Shown: one piece after another, positions 7,305 to 14,978 of the stretch | How the letters are laid out: every line of letters begins with the position of its first letter | Position numbering within the stretch: the stretch's first letter is position 1 | NCBI GenBank assembly: GCA_028697145.1 | Contig: JAQVFR010000031.1 | Location: 1 to 43,452 of the forward strand | DNA length: 43,452 nucleotides | Direction of reading: 5' to 3' | DNA from: Actinomycetota bacterium | GTDB lineage: Bacteria > Actinomycetota > Geothermincolia > Geothermincolales > RBG-13-55-18 | Translations under genes and position numbers: made by a program | Notes under the pieces: generated by a model | Seen by the model: the letters and a program-made list of their open reading frames with translations, nothing else | Told to the model about the DNA's origin: nothing | Database searches by the model: none

Positions 7305-8795
7305 ATGAAAGCGTTGGTCATGGGTGGAGGCATGGGCGGACTGGCCACGGCCATCAACCTGCTGGATCTGGGACTGGAAGTGGAGCTGGTGGAGGCCGAT
7401 GAGATATTCGGCGGGCGCGCCAGTTCGTGGCTGGACGAAGACGGGGACATGATCGACAACGCCCTGCACGTCTTCTTCCCCTATTACGCCAACCTGCTCA
7501 ATTTCTTCAAGAAGATGGGCATCGAGGAGAACATCCTGTGGAAGCAGACCGAGTTCTACTACATGCAGGAGGGCGGCAGGGAGGCCGTGCTCAAGTTCGC
7601 CAACCTGCCCGCTCCTTTCCACGCCGCGGTGGCTTTCTGGAGCCTGCTCAAGAACTATACCGCGGTGCCAAAGTGGAAGCTGCTCTTCACCGCCGCGGGC
7701 ATGGGCGGCGCGGTCATGTACTCCAACCGCAAGATCGAGAAGCTCGACGAGGTGACCTTCGGGCAGTGGCTGGTACGCCGCGCCCCCAAGGACGCCTTCC
7801 TGCCCCTGGAGCCGGGGATCAACGGCCTTACCTTCACCCCCTCGTGGATGATCTCCGCCAAGGTAATGCTCAACTGGTTCCGCAAGGTCGCGGCCGACCC
7901 GGACAGCGCCCGCGTGGGCTTCGCCAACGGCGGGCTGGGCGAGATCTGGGTGGACACCTGCCTCGACTACATCCACTCCAAGGGCGGCAAGACGGAGCTC
8001 AAGAAGGCTGTCTCCGCCATCAACTTCGAGGACGGCAAGGTGAAGAGCGTCACCGTGGGCGGGAAGGAGAGGACAGCGGACATCTACGTGTCCGCCATCA
8101 GCCCCTACTCACTGCGCAGCGTCCTTCCCAAGGAGGCATTCTTCTACGATTACTTCAGGAACCTGTGGCACTTCCGCTACGCGCCCTCGCTGTCGCTGCA
8201 GGTGTGGTTCGACCGCAAGCTCACGGACGTGGACGTTACCTTCTTCTCCAACAACTGCATCTTCAACACCTATGCCGACCTCTCCAACGTGCTGCCCGAC
8301 ATATTCAAGGGCGGCTCCATGTTCGAGATGGTGCTCTCCCCCGCCGACCACATCGAGGGCCTGCCGGACGAGGTCATCTTCGACATCGCCATCAAGCAGA
8401 TAAAGGGCCTCTTCCCGGGGGCGCGGGAGGCCGAGGTGCGCAAGTACAAGGTGGTCAGGGAGCGCCAGGGCGTCTACCGCGCCCTGCCGGGGATGGAGAG
8501 CCACCGCCCCTACCAGCGTTCTCCCATCGACAACCTCTACCTCACCGGCGACTACACCAAGACCCACGTCTCCTCGGGAGGCATGGAGGCGGCCATCTGG
8601 AACGCCAACCACGTGGCCGAGGTCATCGCCCTGGACAAGCTGGGCAGGACCGTCTCCCTCAACGTGGAGTGGAAGCCGAAGAAGGGGCTTACCCCCCTGC
8701 TCAAACCGGCCACCCAGGTGGGAGCGGCCCTGGGGGGGCTGGCGCTGGCCAGGGGAGCCCTGAAGCTGCTCAAGGCATCGCGCAGCGAGGATTGA
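7305..8795 (+). CDS. FAD-dependent phytoene/carotene desaturase-like oxidoreductase
   Basis: A 496-residue flavoprotein of the amine oxidase/carotenoid desaturase superfamily. The start KALVMGGGMGGLATAINLLD is a Rossmann FAD-binding loop followed by an acidic ribose contact (VELVEADEIFGGRASSW), as in phytoene and zeta-carotene desaturases. The C-terminal FAD motif is NLYLTGDYTKTHVSSGGMEAA, here cut into NLYLTGDYTKT and SSGGMEAA, close to the plant-type desaturase signature. The ATG at 7305 is 8 nt after AAGGAGA; an upstream GTG at 7287 precedes that ribosome-binding site. The last ~45 residues are a less conserved tail with a hydrophobic Ala/Leu/Gly segment. The substrate is not determined; a polyprenyl or squalene-type compound is possible. 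A geranylgeranyl-reductase-like gene lies 8 kb away, not linked in an operon. Confidence 0.8.
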   Translation: MKALVMGGGMGGLATAINLLDLGLEVELVEADEIFGGRASSWLDEDGDMIDNALHVFFPYYANLLNFFKKMGIEENILWKQTEFYYMQEGGREAVLKFANLPAPFHAAVAFWSLLKNYTAVPKWKLLFTAAGMGGAVMYSNRKIEKLDEVTFGQWLVRRAPKDAFLPLEPGINGLTFTPSWMISAKVMLNWFRKVAADPDSARVGFANGGLGEIWVDTCLDYIHSKGGKTELKKAVSAINFEDGKVKSVTVGGKERTADIYVSAISPYSLRSVLPKEAFFYDYFRNLWHFRYAPSLSLQVWFDRKLTDVDVTFFSNNCIFNTYADLSNVLPDIFKGGSMFEMVLSPADHIEGLPDEVIFDIAIKQIKGLFPGAREAEVRKYKVVRERQGVYRALPGMESHRPYQRSPIDNLYLTGDYTKTHVSSGGMEAAIWNANHVAEVIALDKLGRTVSLNVEWKPKKGLTPLLKPATQVGAALGGLALARGALKLLKASRSED

Positions 8796-8841
8796 CCCGA
8801 TACGTAAATACCTGTCACCTCCCCGGGTGTCAGCAGGGACA

Positions 8842-8908
8842 GTTCCGGCCTATCCCCCCCATGGGCCGGAACAGCCGGGGCGCGGCCGCGGCCGCGCCCC
8901 TTCCTTTT
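8842..8908 (+). terminator. Double hairpin terminator after the desaturase gene
   Basis: GTTCCGGCC (8842-8850) pairs with GGCCGGAAC (8864-8872), and directly after it a perfect 24-bp palindrome of GGGGCGCGGCC form spans 8877-8900, followed by TTCCTTTT (8901-8908). The second stem with its T-rich tail is a standard intrinsic terminator for the rightward transcript. Confidence 0.75.
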
Positions 8909-8965
8909 GCGTGGGAATAATAAAAAACGTGAGTGAACGCGTCTGAGGCTGTAAGGACAGCGGCC

Positions 8966-9601
8966 ATGCCGGTACTTTTCAGCGACCGGGAGGAAGCCGG
9001 ACAGAGGCTCGCGGAATCCTACCAGGGACAGCGAGAGGACGTCGTGGTCCTCGGCATACCCAGGGGAGGCCTGCCCGTGGGTTACCCCCTCGCCCAGTCC
9101 ACGGGCGGCATCTTCGACGTCATCGTGGTGCGCAAGCTGCCTGTGCCGTTCAGCCCCGAGGCGGGCTTCGGAGCCATCGCCCCCGACGGCTCCCTGGTCA
9201 TCAACGAGGAGATGATGCGCTCGCTGCGCCTCCCCGACAGGCAGATAAAAGAGATAGCCGCCGAGGTCCTGGGGGAGGTCAGGAGAAGGGAGGCGGCCTA
9301 CCGCGGCGACCGCCCTTTCCCGGAGCTGAAGGGAAAGAACGTGGTGCTCACCGACGACGGTCTGGCTACTGGTTACACCATGATCGCGGCCATAGAGATG
9401 GCGAGGAAACTGGGGGCGGGACACGTGGCCGCGGCCGTGCCCGTCAGCCCGGCGGATACGGCGGACCGCATAAGGCCCATGGTCGATTACTTCCACTGCC
9501 TGTACGTCTCTAGCCACTATCCCTTCGCCGTGGCCGGCTTCTACCACGACTTCCACGACATGAGCGACGCGGAGGTGTTGAGATACCTCGAACGCCGATG
9601 A
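8966..9601 (+). CDS. Phosphoribosyltransferase-domain protein
   Basis: A 211-residue protein of the type I phosphoribosyltransferase fold. VVLTDDGLATGYTM (about residues 129-142) is the PRPP-binding loop, and VVLGIPRGGLPVGYPLA near the N-terminus is the beta-strand and loop seen in stand-alone PRTase proteins of unknown substrate. VVRKLPVPFSPEAGFGAI is also characteristic of this group. I chose ATG 8966, preceded by AAGGA at 8 nt; the longer GTG start at 8933 has no ribosome-binding site. It lies between a terminator and a convergent gene, so it is monocistronic. The substrate is unknown; such proteins are often annotated as predicted phosphoribosyltransferases near stress genes. Confidence 0.8.
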   Translation: MPVLFSDREEAGQRLAESYQGQREDVVVLGIPRGGLPVGYPLAQSTGGIFDVIVVRKLPVPFSPEAGFGAIAPDGSLVINEEMMRSLRLPDRQIKEIAAEVLGEVRRREAAYRGDRPFPELKGKNVVLTDDGLATGYTMIAAIEMARKLGAGHVAAAVPVSPADTADRIRPMVDYFHCLYVSSHYPFAVAGFYHDFHDMSDAEVLRYLERR

Positions 9602-9653
9602 TGCGCTCGTGCGCGGACGCCTCCGCGACGTTCAATCCGAGTGCATGACAGAG

Positions 9654-10055
9654 TCATCTCTTGTCGTAGATGTAGAAAGTCCCGAGGGCCTTGGCCACGA
9701 GGCCGTCCCCGCTCCTCACCTCGGACTCGATGGTGGCGAGGCGGCGTCGGCGGTCGACCACCCTGGAATCGCAGACGAGGTGGCCGGACTTGACCGCGGT
9801 GACGTAGGAGATCTTTATCTCGACGGTGGCGCACAACTCCTCGTCGGCAAGGGTGGAATACACCGCCGCCCCCATGCCGAAATCGGCCATGGAGTAGATG
9901 ACCCCGCCGTGCAGTACGCCGTGGGGATTGACCAGTTCTTTCCTGATCTCCAGCTCGCAGCGGCTGCGGCCGTCCCCGTACTCGCTGAACACGATGCCGA
10001 GCATGTCCCCGAAGGGGTTGGAGCCTTCCTCCGGCTGCGGTAGATCCTTCGCCAT
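9654..10055 (-). CDS. PaaI-type hotdog-fold thioesterase
   Basis: A 133-residue protein with the hotdog fold. NPHGVLHGGVIYSMADFGMG is the signature of PaaI/YbgC-like acyl-CoA thioesterases, with the Gly-rich turn and the active-site Asp, and the following ATVEIKISYVTAVKSGHLVC is the conserved central strand pair. Such enzymes hydrolyse acyl- or aryl-CoA thioesters in the cytoplasm. The ATG at 10055 is 5 nt after GGAGG; a GTG one codon earlier is too close to it. The gene is convergent with the phosphoribosyltransferase gene and downstream of an MBL hydrolase gene by about 110 bp. Confidence 0.85.
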   Translation of the reverse strand: MAKDLPQPEEGSNPFGDMLGIVFSEYGDGRSRCELEIRKELVNPHGVLHGGVIYSMADFGMGAAVYSTLADEELCATVEIKISYVTAVKSGHLVCDSRVVDRRRRLATIESEVRSGDGLVAKALGTFYIYDKR

Positions 10056-10165
10056 CACGTCCTCCCCACTGCTGCGGCCGCATAGACATTATCGCATACC
10101 GGGGGCGCCGGGAGCCCGGGAGCGCTCTGTATCCGCCCCTGACCACGGGCGGGGATAGGGGCCGG

Positions 10166-10921
10166 TCACAGCTCGATGGCCATGCCCTCCGCGGCCAGCT
10201 CGACCTTGCCGTCGAAGCTGGAACGGGCGTCCTCGAGGGCGCGGTCTCCGCTCAGGGTCGGCCAGAGATGGGTGAGCAGGAGCGTCCCTACGCCCGCTTC
10301 CGCCGCCGCCTCGCCCGCCTCGGCGGCGAAGAGATGGCCCTGCATCCTGTTCCTCACCTGGCTGGTGAAGGTGGCCTCGCAGATGAAGAGGTCCGCGCCC
10401 CGGGCCTGTTCGACAAGGGCCGCGCAGAGGTCGGTGTCGCCCGAGTAGCATACCACCTTACCGTCACGGGATATCCTGTATATCAGGGAGTCGATCGCCC
10501 CGTGCGCGGCGGGCAGGGCCACGATATCAAAACCGGCGATGCCTTGCGGGACCCCGGGGCGCACCCCGCGCAGGTCGAGGGACCGCATGAACTCTTCCCT
10601 GCTCCCCGCCTGCAGCGGGCTGGTTATGACCTCGGATGCGTGCGGCGGGGCGAGAAGGGGCAGGGGATCCACCTCTTTCTCCCAGAACCTCCTGGCGGTG
10701 CAGAGCCCGTAGATATCCACGTAGTGGTCGTAGTGCATATGCGTGAGGGCGAGGCCACCGAGCCCGTCCGGGCGCACGTGCTCGAGGAGATTGGCGAGGG
10801 CGCCCGAGCCCAGGTCCACGACGAGGTTGCCCTCCGCGTTCTGAAACAAGTACCCGCTGCAGGCCCTTCCCGCCCCTGGATATCCGCCGGAACTGCCGAG
10901 GACCGTTACCTTAAAGCCCAT
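10166..10921 (-). CDS. RNase Z-like metallo-beta-lactamase fold hydrolase
   Basis: A 251-residue metallo-beta-lactamase-fold protein. VTVLGSSGGYPGAGRACSGY at the start is typical of the RNase Z/phosphodiesterase-like branch. The zinc motif is LTHMHYDHYVDIYGL (HxHxDH), with further ligands in AAHGAIDSLIYR, CYSGDTDLC and the C-terminal LLLTHLWP. The full set suggests an active binuclear zinc hydrolase. Length is too short for a complete long-form tRNase Z and the exosite arm is not obvious, so a small-molecule phosphodiesterase or lactonase function is as likely. Two ATGs lie in tandem (10924 and 10921); the second has the better 6-nt spacing from AGGAGG. Confidence 0.8.
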   Translation of the reverse strand: MGFKVTVLGSSGGYPGAGRACSGYLFQNAEGNLVVDLGSGALANLLEHVRPDGLGGLALTHMHYDHYVDIYGLCTARRFWEKEVDPLPLLAPPHASEVITSPLQAGSREEFMRSLDLRGVRPGVPQGIAGFDIVALPAAHGAIDSLIYRISRDGKVVCYSGDTDLCAALVEQARGADLFICEATFTSQVRNRMQGHLFAAEAGEAAAEAGVGTLLLTHLWPTLSGDRALEDARSSFDGKVELAAEGMAIEL

Positions 10922-11080
10922 CATCTCCCTCCTTGCCTCGCCTGCGATCTACGCCCGGCATCCATCGCTCCCTCACAGTCTCTCACAGTTCCGAGGGCGC
11001 ATGCCACAAGCTGTCCGCACGTGTCCCTCATGGAGTATACTTCTTCATGTCCGACCCGCGGGACGAAAGGGGTGATGGTG

Positions 11081-11854
11081 ATGCCCGGCGATTTCCTCTC
11101 CGGCGTGGAACGTTCGAACGCCTCCATCGGGGACCTTTCCTTCAAGCTGCCGGTGATAATCAAGGAAGCGCGCATCATCTCGGCCGTCTTTCCCGCGTCA
11201 GCGAAAAAGCTGCGCGCGCTCATCCCGGACAAGAACCTGGTCCCGGCCCAGCTGCTGCCGGGCATGGGGCTGGTCCAGCTAACCGCCTACGAATACAGCG
11301 ACACCGACATGGGGCCGTTCAACGAGTTCTCCGTCGTCATCCCCCTCTACATGCCTGGTTTCCCCAAGCTCCCCTTCTATAATCTCAACAAGGCCAGGAC
11401 CACGCGCGAGGTGCACAACTTCCTCCTCCACCGCGCGGCGACCTCCGAAACCGCGGTGCGCATCCTCGGGGAACACCACCTCTGGCCGGAGTTCCCGGCC
11501 TCTATAGAATTCAGCGAGGACGAGGGCTGGCTGACCTGCGAATGGAAGGAGGGGGACGATCTCATCTGCCTCCTGCGCGGCCGCAAGATACCGGCAAAGC
11601 ATATGGGCGTGGTGAAGATCTTCATTTTTACCCCCCGGCACCCGCATGCCCAGCGTGCCGACATCAATCCCGACCAGAGCGTCACCACCCGCGGCAGTGA
11701 AAACGCCGAGCTGTCACTGGGTTCTTCCCATCCCATCGCAGCGGAGCTCTCCGAGACGCTGGCATCCACCAGGGCGCGCATGTACACCTACGGGCCGCGA
11801 TGGCAATTGATCGCCTACGGACCACAGCCTTCGCGCGGGGACACGGCGGGATAA
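11081..11854 (+). CDS. Acetoacetate decarboxylase-fold protein
   Basis: A 257-residue protein of the acetoacetate decarboxylase superfamily. ARIISAVFPASAKKLRALIP and VPAQLLPGMGLVQLTAYEYS, followed by DTDMGPFNEFSVVIPLYMPG, match the conserved N-terminal half of that fold, including the acidic GPFNE motif of the active-site cavity. The Lys that forms the Schiff base in true decarboxylases cannot be assigned with certainty, so the reaction may be different. The reading frame stays open far upstream because of antisense GC bias, but AAGGGG lies 8 nt before ATG 11081 and the upstream part is antisense to the MBL gene. The LysR gene follows after 85 bp, whose operator overlaps this gene's stop codon. 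Confidence 0.75.
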   Translation: MPGDFLSGVERSNASIGDLSFKLPVIIKEARIISAVFPASAKKLRALIPDKNLVPAQLLPGMGLVQLTAYEYSDTDMGPFNEFSVVIPLYMPGFPKLPFYNLNKARTTREVHNFLLHRAATSETAVRILGEHHLWPEFPASIEFSEDEGWLTCEWKEGDDLICLLRGRKIPAKHMGVVKIFIFTPRHPHAQRADINPDQSVTTRGSENAELSLGSSHPIAAELSETLASTRARMYTYGPRWQLIAYGPQPSRGDTAG

Positions 11855-11891
11855 GCGGCCCCTGGTCTCGCTTATTAGTATCGCTTATAAT
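11851..11891 (+). promoter_or_regulatory. LysR-type operator with three half-sites over a -10 element
   Basis: ATAAGCG (11851-11857), 11 bp, then CGCTTAT (11869-11875) form an inverted pair; a second identical CGCTTAT lies at 11882-11888, 6 bp further, and overlaps a TATAAT hexamer at 11886-11891. An 11-bp gap between half-sites is the T-N11-A arrangement of LysR regulators, with the third half-site in the position of an activation or promoter-occlusion site. The LysR start codon is at 11940. The site assignment is inferred from spacing and position. Confidence 0.65.
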
Positions 11892-11939
11892 CTATTCATC
11901 GTCATGGTCCGGTCATCGCGGAGGGGAAGCCTTCATCCC

Positions 11940-12869
11940 ATGAATACAGATAGCCTCCGGCAATTGCTCGCATTGGCGGATACCGGCAGCTACAGCGGGG
12001 CGGCCGCGATATCGGGGGTCACCCAACCCGCCATAAGCCTCACCGTCAAGAAGATGGAGAAAGACCTGGGCGTAAAGCTGTTCGAGCGCGTGGGGAACCG
12101 CTACGTGCCCACCGATGCCGGGCGCATACTCCTGAAGCATGCGGGCGAGATCCTGGACGCGGAATCAAGACTCCTCGCCTCTCTGCAGCGGGCCGCGGGG
12201 AGCGCGCCGGTGAGACTTCGCGTAGCTACCAGCAACATCCCGGGCGAATACGTCCTGCCGCTTATCCTCGGCGATTTCAGGTCGGAGAAACCGCACATAG
12301 AGCCCGTGTTGGAGGTCATGGACAGCTCGAGGGTGGTGGAGTCGTTGCGCTCGGGCGGCTTCGAGGTCGGCTTCATCGGCATCAGCATCGATCCCGGCGA
12401 CCTGGAGGTCACTCCCTTCTGCCCCGACGTCCTCAGGGTCATCTGCCACCCGGCCCATCCCCTGTCCGGCAGGAAGGCCGTCCGGCCTCAGCAGCTGGCG
12501 CAGGAGAAGTTCCTGCTGCGGGAGGAAGGCTCGGGGACAAAGGAACTCATGGTCAAGGCCTTCCGCGAGGCGGGGCTGGACATGGAAGAGCTGCGGGTCG
12601 AGATGGAACTCGGAAGCACCAGCTCGGTGATATCCGCTGTCGAATCGGGCGCTGGCATCTCCCTGGTGTCGGCCTGGGCCGCAAGGGGTCCTTTCGCCGA
12701 GGGGAAGATCGGATATATCCAGGTGCCGCGGCTGAAGGTGAGGCGGCGGTTCAGCCTGGTGCGGGTGAAGAAACGCCCGCTCAGCCCGGCGGCGAAGCCC
12801 TTCGTCGATTTCGTCATCTCCCGGCGCGGCTTTCTCGGGAGTTATGCCCGGAGCATAGGCGCGGCCTGA
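11940..12869 (+). CDS. LysR-family transcriptional regulator
   Basis: A 309-residue LysR-type regulator. The N-terminal winged helix-turn-helix (SLRQLLALADTGSYSGAA, then VTQPAISLTVKKMEKDLG, then VKLFERVGNRYVPTDAGRIL) occupies residues 5-60. The C-terminal domain has the periplasmic-binding-protein fold, with FLLREEGSGTKELMVKAF, the anion-binding loop seen in regulators of the CysB/CbbR-like groups, and GSTSSVISAVESGAGISLVS. The effector is unknown. ATG 11940 gives the canonical N-terminus; an upstream ATG at 11904 adds 12 residues with no ribosome-binding site. Three half-sites upstream suggest autoregulation. Confidence 0.9.
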   Translation: MNTDSLRQLLALADTGSYSGAAAISGVTQPAISLTVKKMEKDLGVKLFERVGNRYVPTDAGRILLKHAGEILDAESRLLASLQRAAGSAPVRLRVATSNIPGEYVLPLILGDFRSEKPHIEPVLEVMDSSRVVESLRSGGFEVGFIGISIDPGDLEVTPFCPDVLRVICHPAHPLSGRKAVRPQQLAQEKFLLREEGSGTKELMVKAFREAGLDMEELRVEMELGSTSSVISAVESGAGISLVSAWAARGPFAEGKIGYIQVPRLKVRRRFSLVRVKKRPLSPAAKPFVDFVISRRGFLGSYARSIGAA

Positions 12870-12997
12870 ACGGGATCGCGACGCCCCACGGCATGCATTC
12901 ATTATAAGCAAGGATTATAAAAACGTGCGCCCATGCAGCCGGGCACCAGTCCCCGCGAAAGCCCTGTCTGTGCGCGCCCCCGCCCGGGCTTAGGGGG

Positions 12998-13258
12998 TCA
13001 CGACAGCATGCAGCGCATGATGCGCGGCATCATGCCGGGCATGATCCTGTCCATCACCCGGGGAAGGATCTCCGGCATGAGCTCGCGCATGGAATCGCCC
13101 ATGGTGGGCATCTTCGCCTCCATGAGGGGCATCATGCGCGGCAGCATCCAGGGCATCATCACCGGCAGCATCTTCGGCATCACCAGGGGCAGCACGCTAT
13201 CGGCGAGGGCGAACATCCCATTTTTCAGCGGCGCCGGGACTTTCTTTCCCAGGCGCAT
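12998..13258 (-). CDS. Methionine-rich small protein under a CsoR/CstR-type operator
   Basis: An 86-residue protein I do not recognise from any named family. It has 20 Met residues and many Pro, in the pattern VMPKMLPVMMPWMLPRMMP and, later, IMPGMMPRIMRCML; a single Cys is near the C-terminus. The pattern may form an amphipathic or membrane-associated helix series, or a soft-metal-binding surface. Codons on the minus strand show strong GC third-position bias, while the overlapping plus-strand frame lacks a convincing start, so I call minus. ATG 13258 follows GGGAAGG. A perfect 18-bp CsoR-like palindrome lies 49 bp upstream and a CsoR-superfamily gene lies beyond it in the same direction. Confidence 0.7.
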   Translation of the reverse strand: MRLGKKVPAPLKNGMFALADSVLPLVMPKMLPVMMPWMLPRMMPLMEAKMPTMGDSMRELMPEILPRVMDRIMPGMMPRIMRCMLS

Positions 13259-13306
13259 GGCCCTTCCCGGCAGCGGTGAGATCGAGTCCGCATGTCGTGT
13301 GCATCA

Positions 13307-13324
13307 TATACCCCCGGGGGTATA
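13307..13324. promoter_or_regulatory. CsoR/CstR-type operator, perfect 18-bp palindrome
   Basis: TATACCCCCGGGGGTATA is a perfect palindrome with the AT-flanked C-run/G-run layout characteristic of operators of the CsoR/RcnR/CstR superfamily. It lies between the repressor gene (ends 13448) and the Met-rich gene (starts 13258), suggesting that the repressor controls the latter. A TATGAT sequence on the minus strand just inside it (near 13299-13306) could be the -10 element. Confidence 0.8.
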
Positions 13325-13447
13325 AGCGACATGATATGAATCAACGCTCCACGAGGGCCGCGGAGAGGGCGGGACAGGGAAGGGGTGTTTGAGGCTCGCT
13401 CGCGGATGTCCGCGCCGGGGCCGTACGCTGACCCCGCGAGCGGGGGA

Positions 13448-13741
13448 TTATTCCGGCGTCACGGGACCGATCCTGGAGCTGAAGCGCAGGAAGAAATCGA
13501 TGGCGTCCGCGACGGCGTCCTCGGGCGAGGCGGACTTGTCTTTCGAGAGGCAGTCCCTCATGCGATGGGTGATGATGTGGATGCCGATGCGGTCCATCGC
13601 CGATCGCACGGCGGCTACCTGCATCAGGACTTCCTCGCAGTCCTTTTCATCCTCCACCATGCGGATGATGCCGCGCACCTGCCCCTCCACGCGGTTGAGC
13701 CTGTTCAATATGGCTTCCCTGTTGTCATCGCTTTTGGACAT
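13448..13741 (-). CDS. CsoR-superfamily repressor, two-Cys CstR-like
   Basis: A 97-residue four-helix repressor of the CsoR/RcnR/FrmR superfamily: NRLNRVEGQVRGIIRMVED, then KDCEEVLMQVAAVRSAMDR. Metal or thiol positions are readable by alignment. C35 aligns with CsoR C36, and C64 with C65, but the copper-ligand His (position +25 from the first Cys) is Arg60; His59 and His55 are neighbours. A C-C pair without that His is the fingerprint of CstR-type persulfide sensors, so sulfane-sulfur or thiol sensing is more likely than Cu(I) sensing. AGGAG lies 6 nt before ATG 13741. A TATAAT on the minus strand at 13769-13774 is the probable -10 element. Confidence 0.85.
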   Translation of the reverse strand: MSKSDDNREAILNRLNRVEGQVRGIIRMVEDEKDCEEVLMQVAAVRSAMDRIGIHIITHRMRDCLSKDKSASPEDAVADAIDFFLRFSSRIGPVTPE

Positions 13742-14042
13742 CACAGCTCCTCGCCTTGAACCATGGATATTATATATCGCCCGTAAGCGTGAGACCATTG
13801 CCCCGATGCCATGCGCCGCGCGCCCTCGGCACTACGGCGCCCGCTTTCTTCCGCCGCAGGATTCACGGGCGTCTCCCACGAAGAATGTTTAAACGGGAAG
13901 GGGAGGTTGTTTCACTTGCGCGGGAACGGGGTATCGGATTATTACGAAACGGCGTGAAGCGCCCGTTCAGGCCTTCGCGTCCCCCGGCGTGGTCAAAGCG
14001 CGAACGGGGCGCCCCCGTCGAGGACGGTAAAGGAGGTGAAGC
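13742..14042. other. Intergenic region between CsoR-like repressor and EF-Tu-like gene
   Basis: No gene is supported here; the open frames on both strands lack ribosome-binding sites. The left part holds the minus-strand -10 element of the repressor gene (13769-13774). The right end has AAAGGAGGTGA, a near-complete anti-16S complement, just before the ATG at 14043. Confidence 0.6.
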
Positions 14043-14297
14043 ATGGAGAAGCAGGTGGGCAGGATCACGCACTTCTTCGGCAAGATAGGCGTGGCGGCGA
14101 TCGAGCTCGAGGACGAGCTTAAGGTGGGAGACACCATTCACGTCAAGGGGCATACCTCGGATTGGACCCAGGAGGTATCGTCCATCCAGATCGAGCACGA
14201 CCAGTTCGAGAAGGCCGGGCCCGGAGACGTGATCGGCATCAAGGTGGAAGGCCATGCCCGCGAACACGACGTCGTGTACAAGGTGATCCCGGACTGA
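14043..14297 (+). CDS. Free-standing EF-Tu domain-2-like beta-barrel protein
   Basis: An 84-residue protein that resembles domain 2 of translation GTPases without any G domain: VGRITHFFGKIGVAAIELED, then LKVGDTIHVKGHTSDWTQEV, then EKAGPGDVIGIKVEG. The pattern G-x-V-x-(barrel)-LKVGDxIxxxG and PGDxxGIK is shared with EF-Tu/IF-2 barrels. Small proteins of this type occur in archaea and diverse bacteria and are usually annotated as elongation-factor-like; their role is not established. The ribosome-binding site AAAGGAGGTGA is the strongest in the window, which suggests high translation. Stand-alone gene. Confidence 0.75.
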   Translation: MEKQVGRITHFFGKIGVAAIELEDELKVGDTIHVKGHTSDWTQEVSSIQIEHDQFEKAGPGDVIGIKVEGHAREHDVVYKVIPD

Positions 14298-14399
14298 CTT
14301 CTTCCCACACGCGCCGCGGACGGCGTGGATCGATACGCGCATGGTTTATAATGGCTCCGTGGACGCAGTCGAGGTGATAACGGCCCGACAGGAGGAAGG

Positions 14400-14972
14400 A
14401 TGACCGAGGCGGCCGCGAGCGGGAACGAACGCCTGGAGTTCGAGATAAGGGGTGGCCCGTGGGAGAGCGCACACGTCGTCATCTTCTATGGGGCCGTGGC
14501 CTGCGCGGTCCTGGCCACCCTTGGCGTGACGCGCCTCTTCCTGGGCATCAGCTGCGTAGTCCTGCTCCTGTACAGCATGTTCACCATGTTCTCATCGCCC
14601 ACTTTCGTCATGAGCGACGCGGCGGCGCGCGAACTCGTCGTGGAAAGATACCATTACTTCATCCCCAGCCGCAGCCGCATCGGGCGGGAGGAGCTGGAGG
14701 CCCTGGAGGTCGTCGAGTCGGGGCGCATCCCGGCGGAGGAAGGAGCAAAGAGCGCGCGGCGCGATCTCTCCTATTCCGTGCGCATATACCTGAGGCGAAA
14801 GAACGGGCGGCGCATGAGGCTTTTCAGCTCCGGCATGACCGGGGCCCCCTCCGATAACCGCGCCAAGGCTTTCCTCATCGTCCAGGACCTGTCCCGCGAC
14901 CTGGACATCCCCGTTACCTATAACCGGCGCGGCCGCGAGAGCAGGGGCGCCGGGGAACAGCCGGGGGCATAA
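14400..14972 (+). CDS. Two-pass membrane protein, function unknown
   Basis: A 190-residue protein I do not recognise. Two adjacent hydrophobic segments at about residues 26-62 (VVIFYGAVACAVLATLGV and LFLGISCVVLLLYSMF) form a hairpin, followed by a cytoplasmic-looking soluble domain. A strand-rich, basic C-terminal part (SYSVRIYLRRKNGRRMRLF, then AKAFLIVQDLSRDLDIPV) recalls PH-like or YcxB-like domains in overall layout, but this is weak. AGGAGGAAGG precedes the ATG closely. The lipoprotein gene starts 6 nt after its stop, so the two are probably co-transcribed. Confidence 0.6.
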   Translation: MTEAAASGNERLEFEIRGGPWESAHVVIFYGAVACAVLATLGVTRLFLGISCVVLLLYSMFTMFSSPTFVMSDAAARELVVERYHYFIPSRSRIGREELEALEVVESGRIPAEEGAKSARRDLSYSVRIYLRRKNGRRMRLFSSGMTGAPSDNRAKAFLIVQDLSRDLDIPVTYNRRGRESRGAGEQPGA

Positions 14973-14978
14973 GACGAC

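Noticed and set aside
10268-11854. 528-residue plus-strand open frame ending with the acetoacetate-decarboxylase-fold protein
   Set aside because: The first 270 codons are antisense to the MBL gene and have no homology; the real start is at 11081 with a good ribosome-binding site.
12933-13325. Plus-strand frame over the Met-rich gene
   Set aside because: Repeated Met/Ile/Gly here is the complement of the minus-strand CAT-rich codons; no ribosome-binding site, and third-position bias favours minus.
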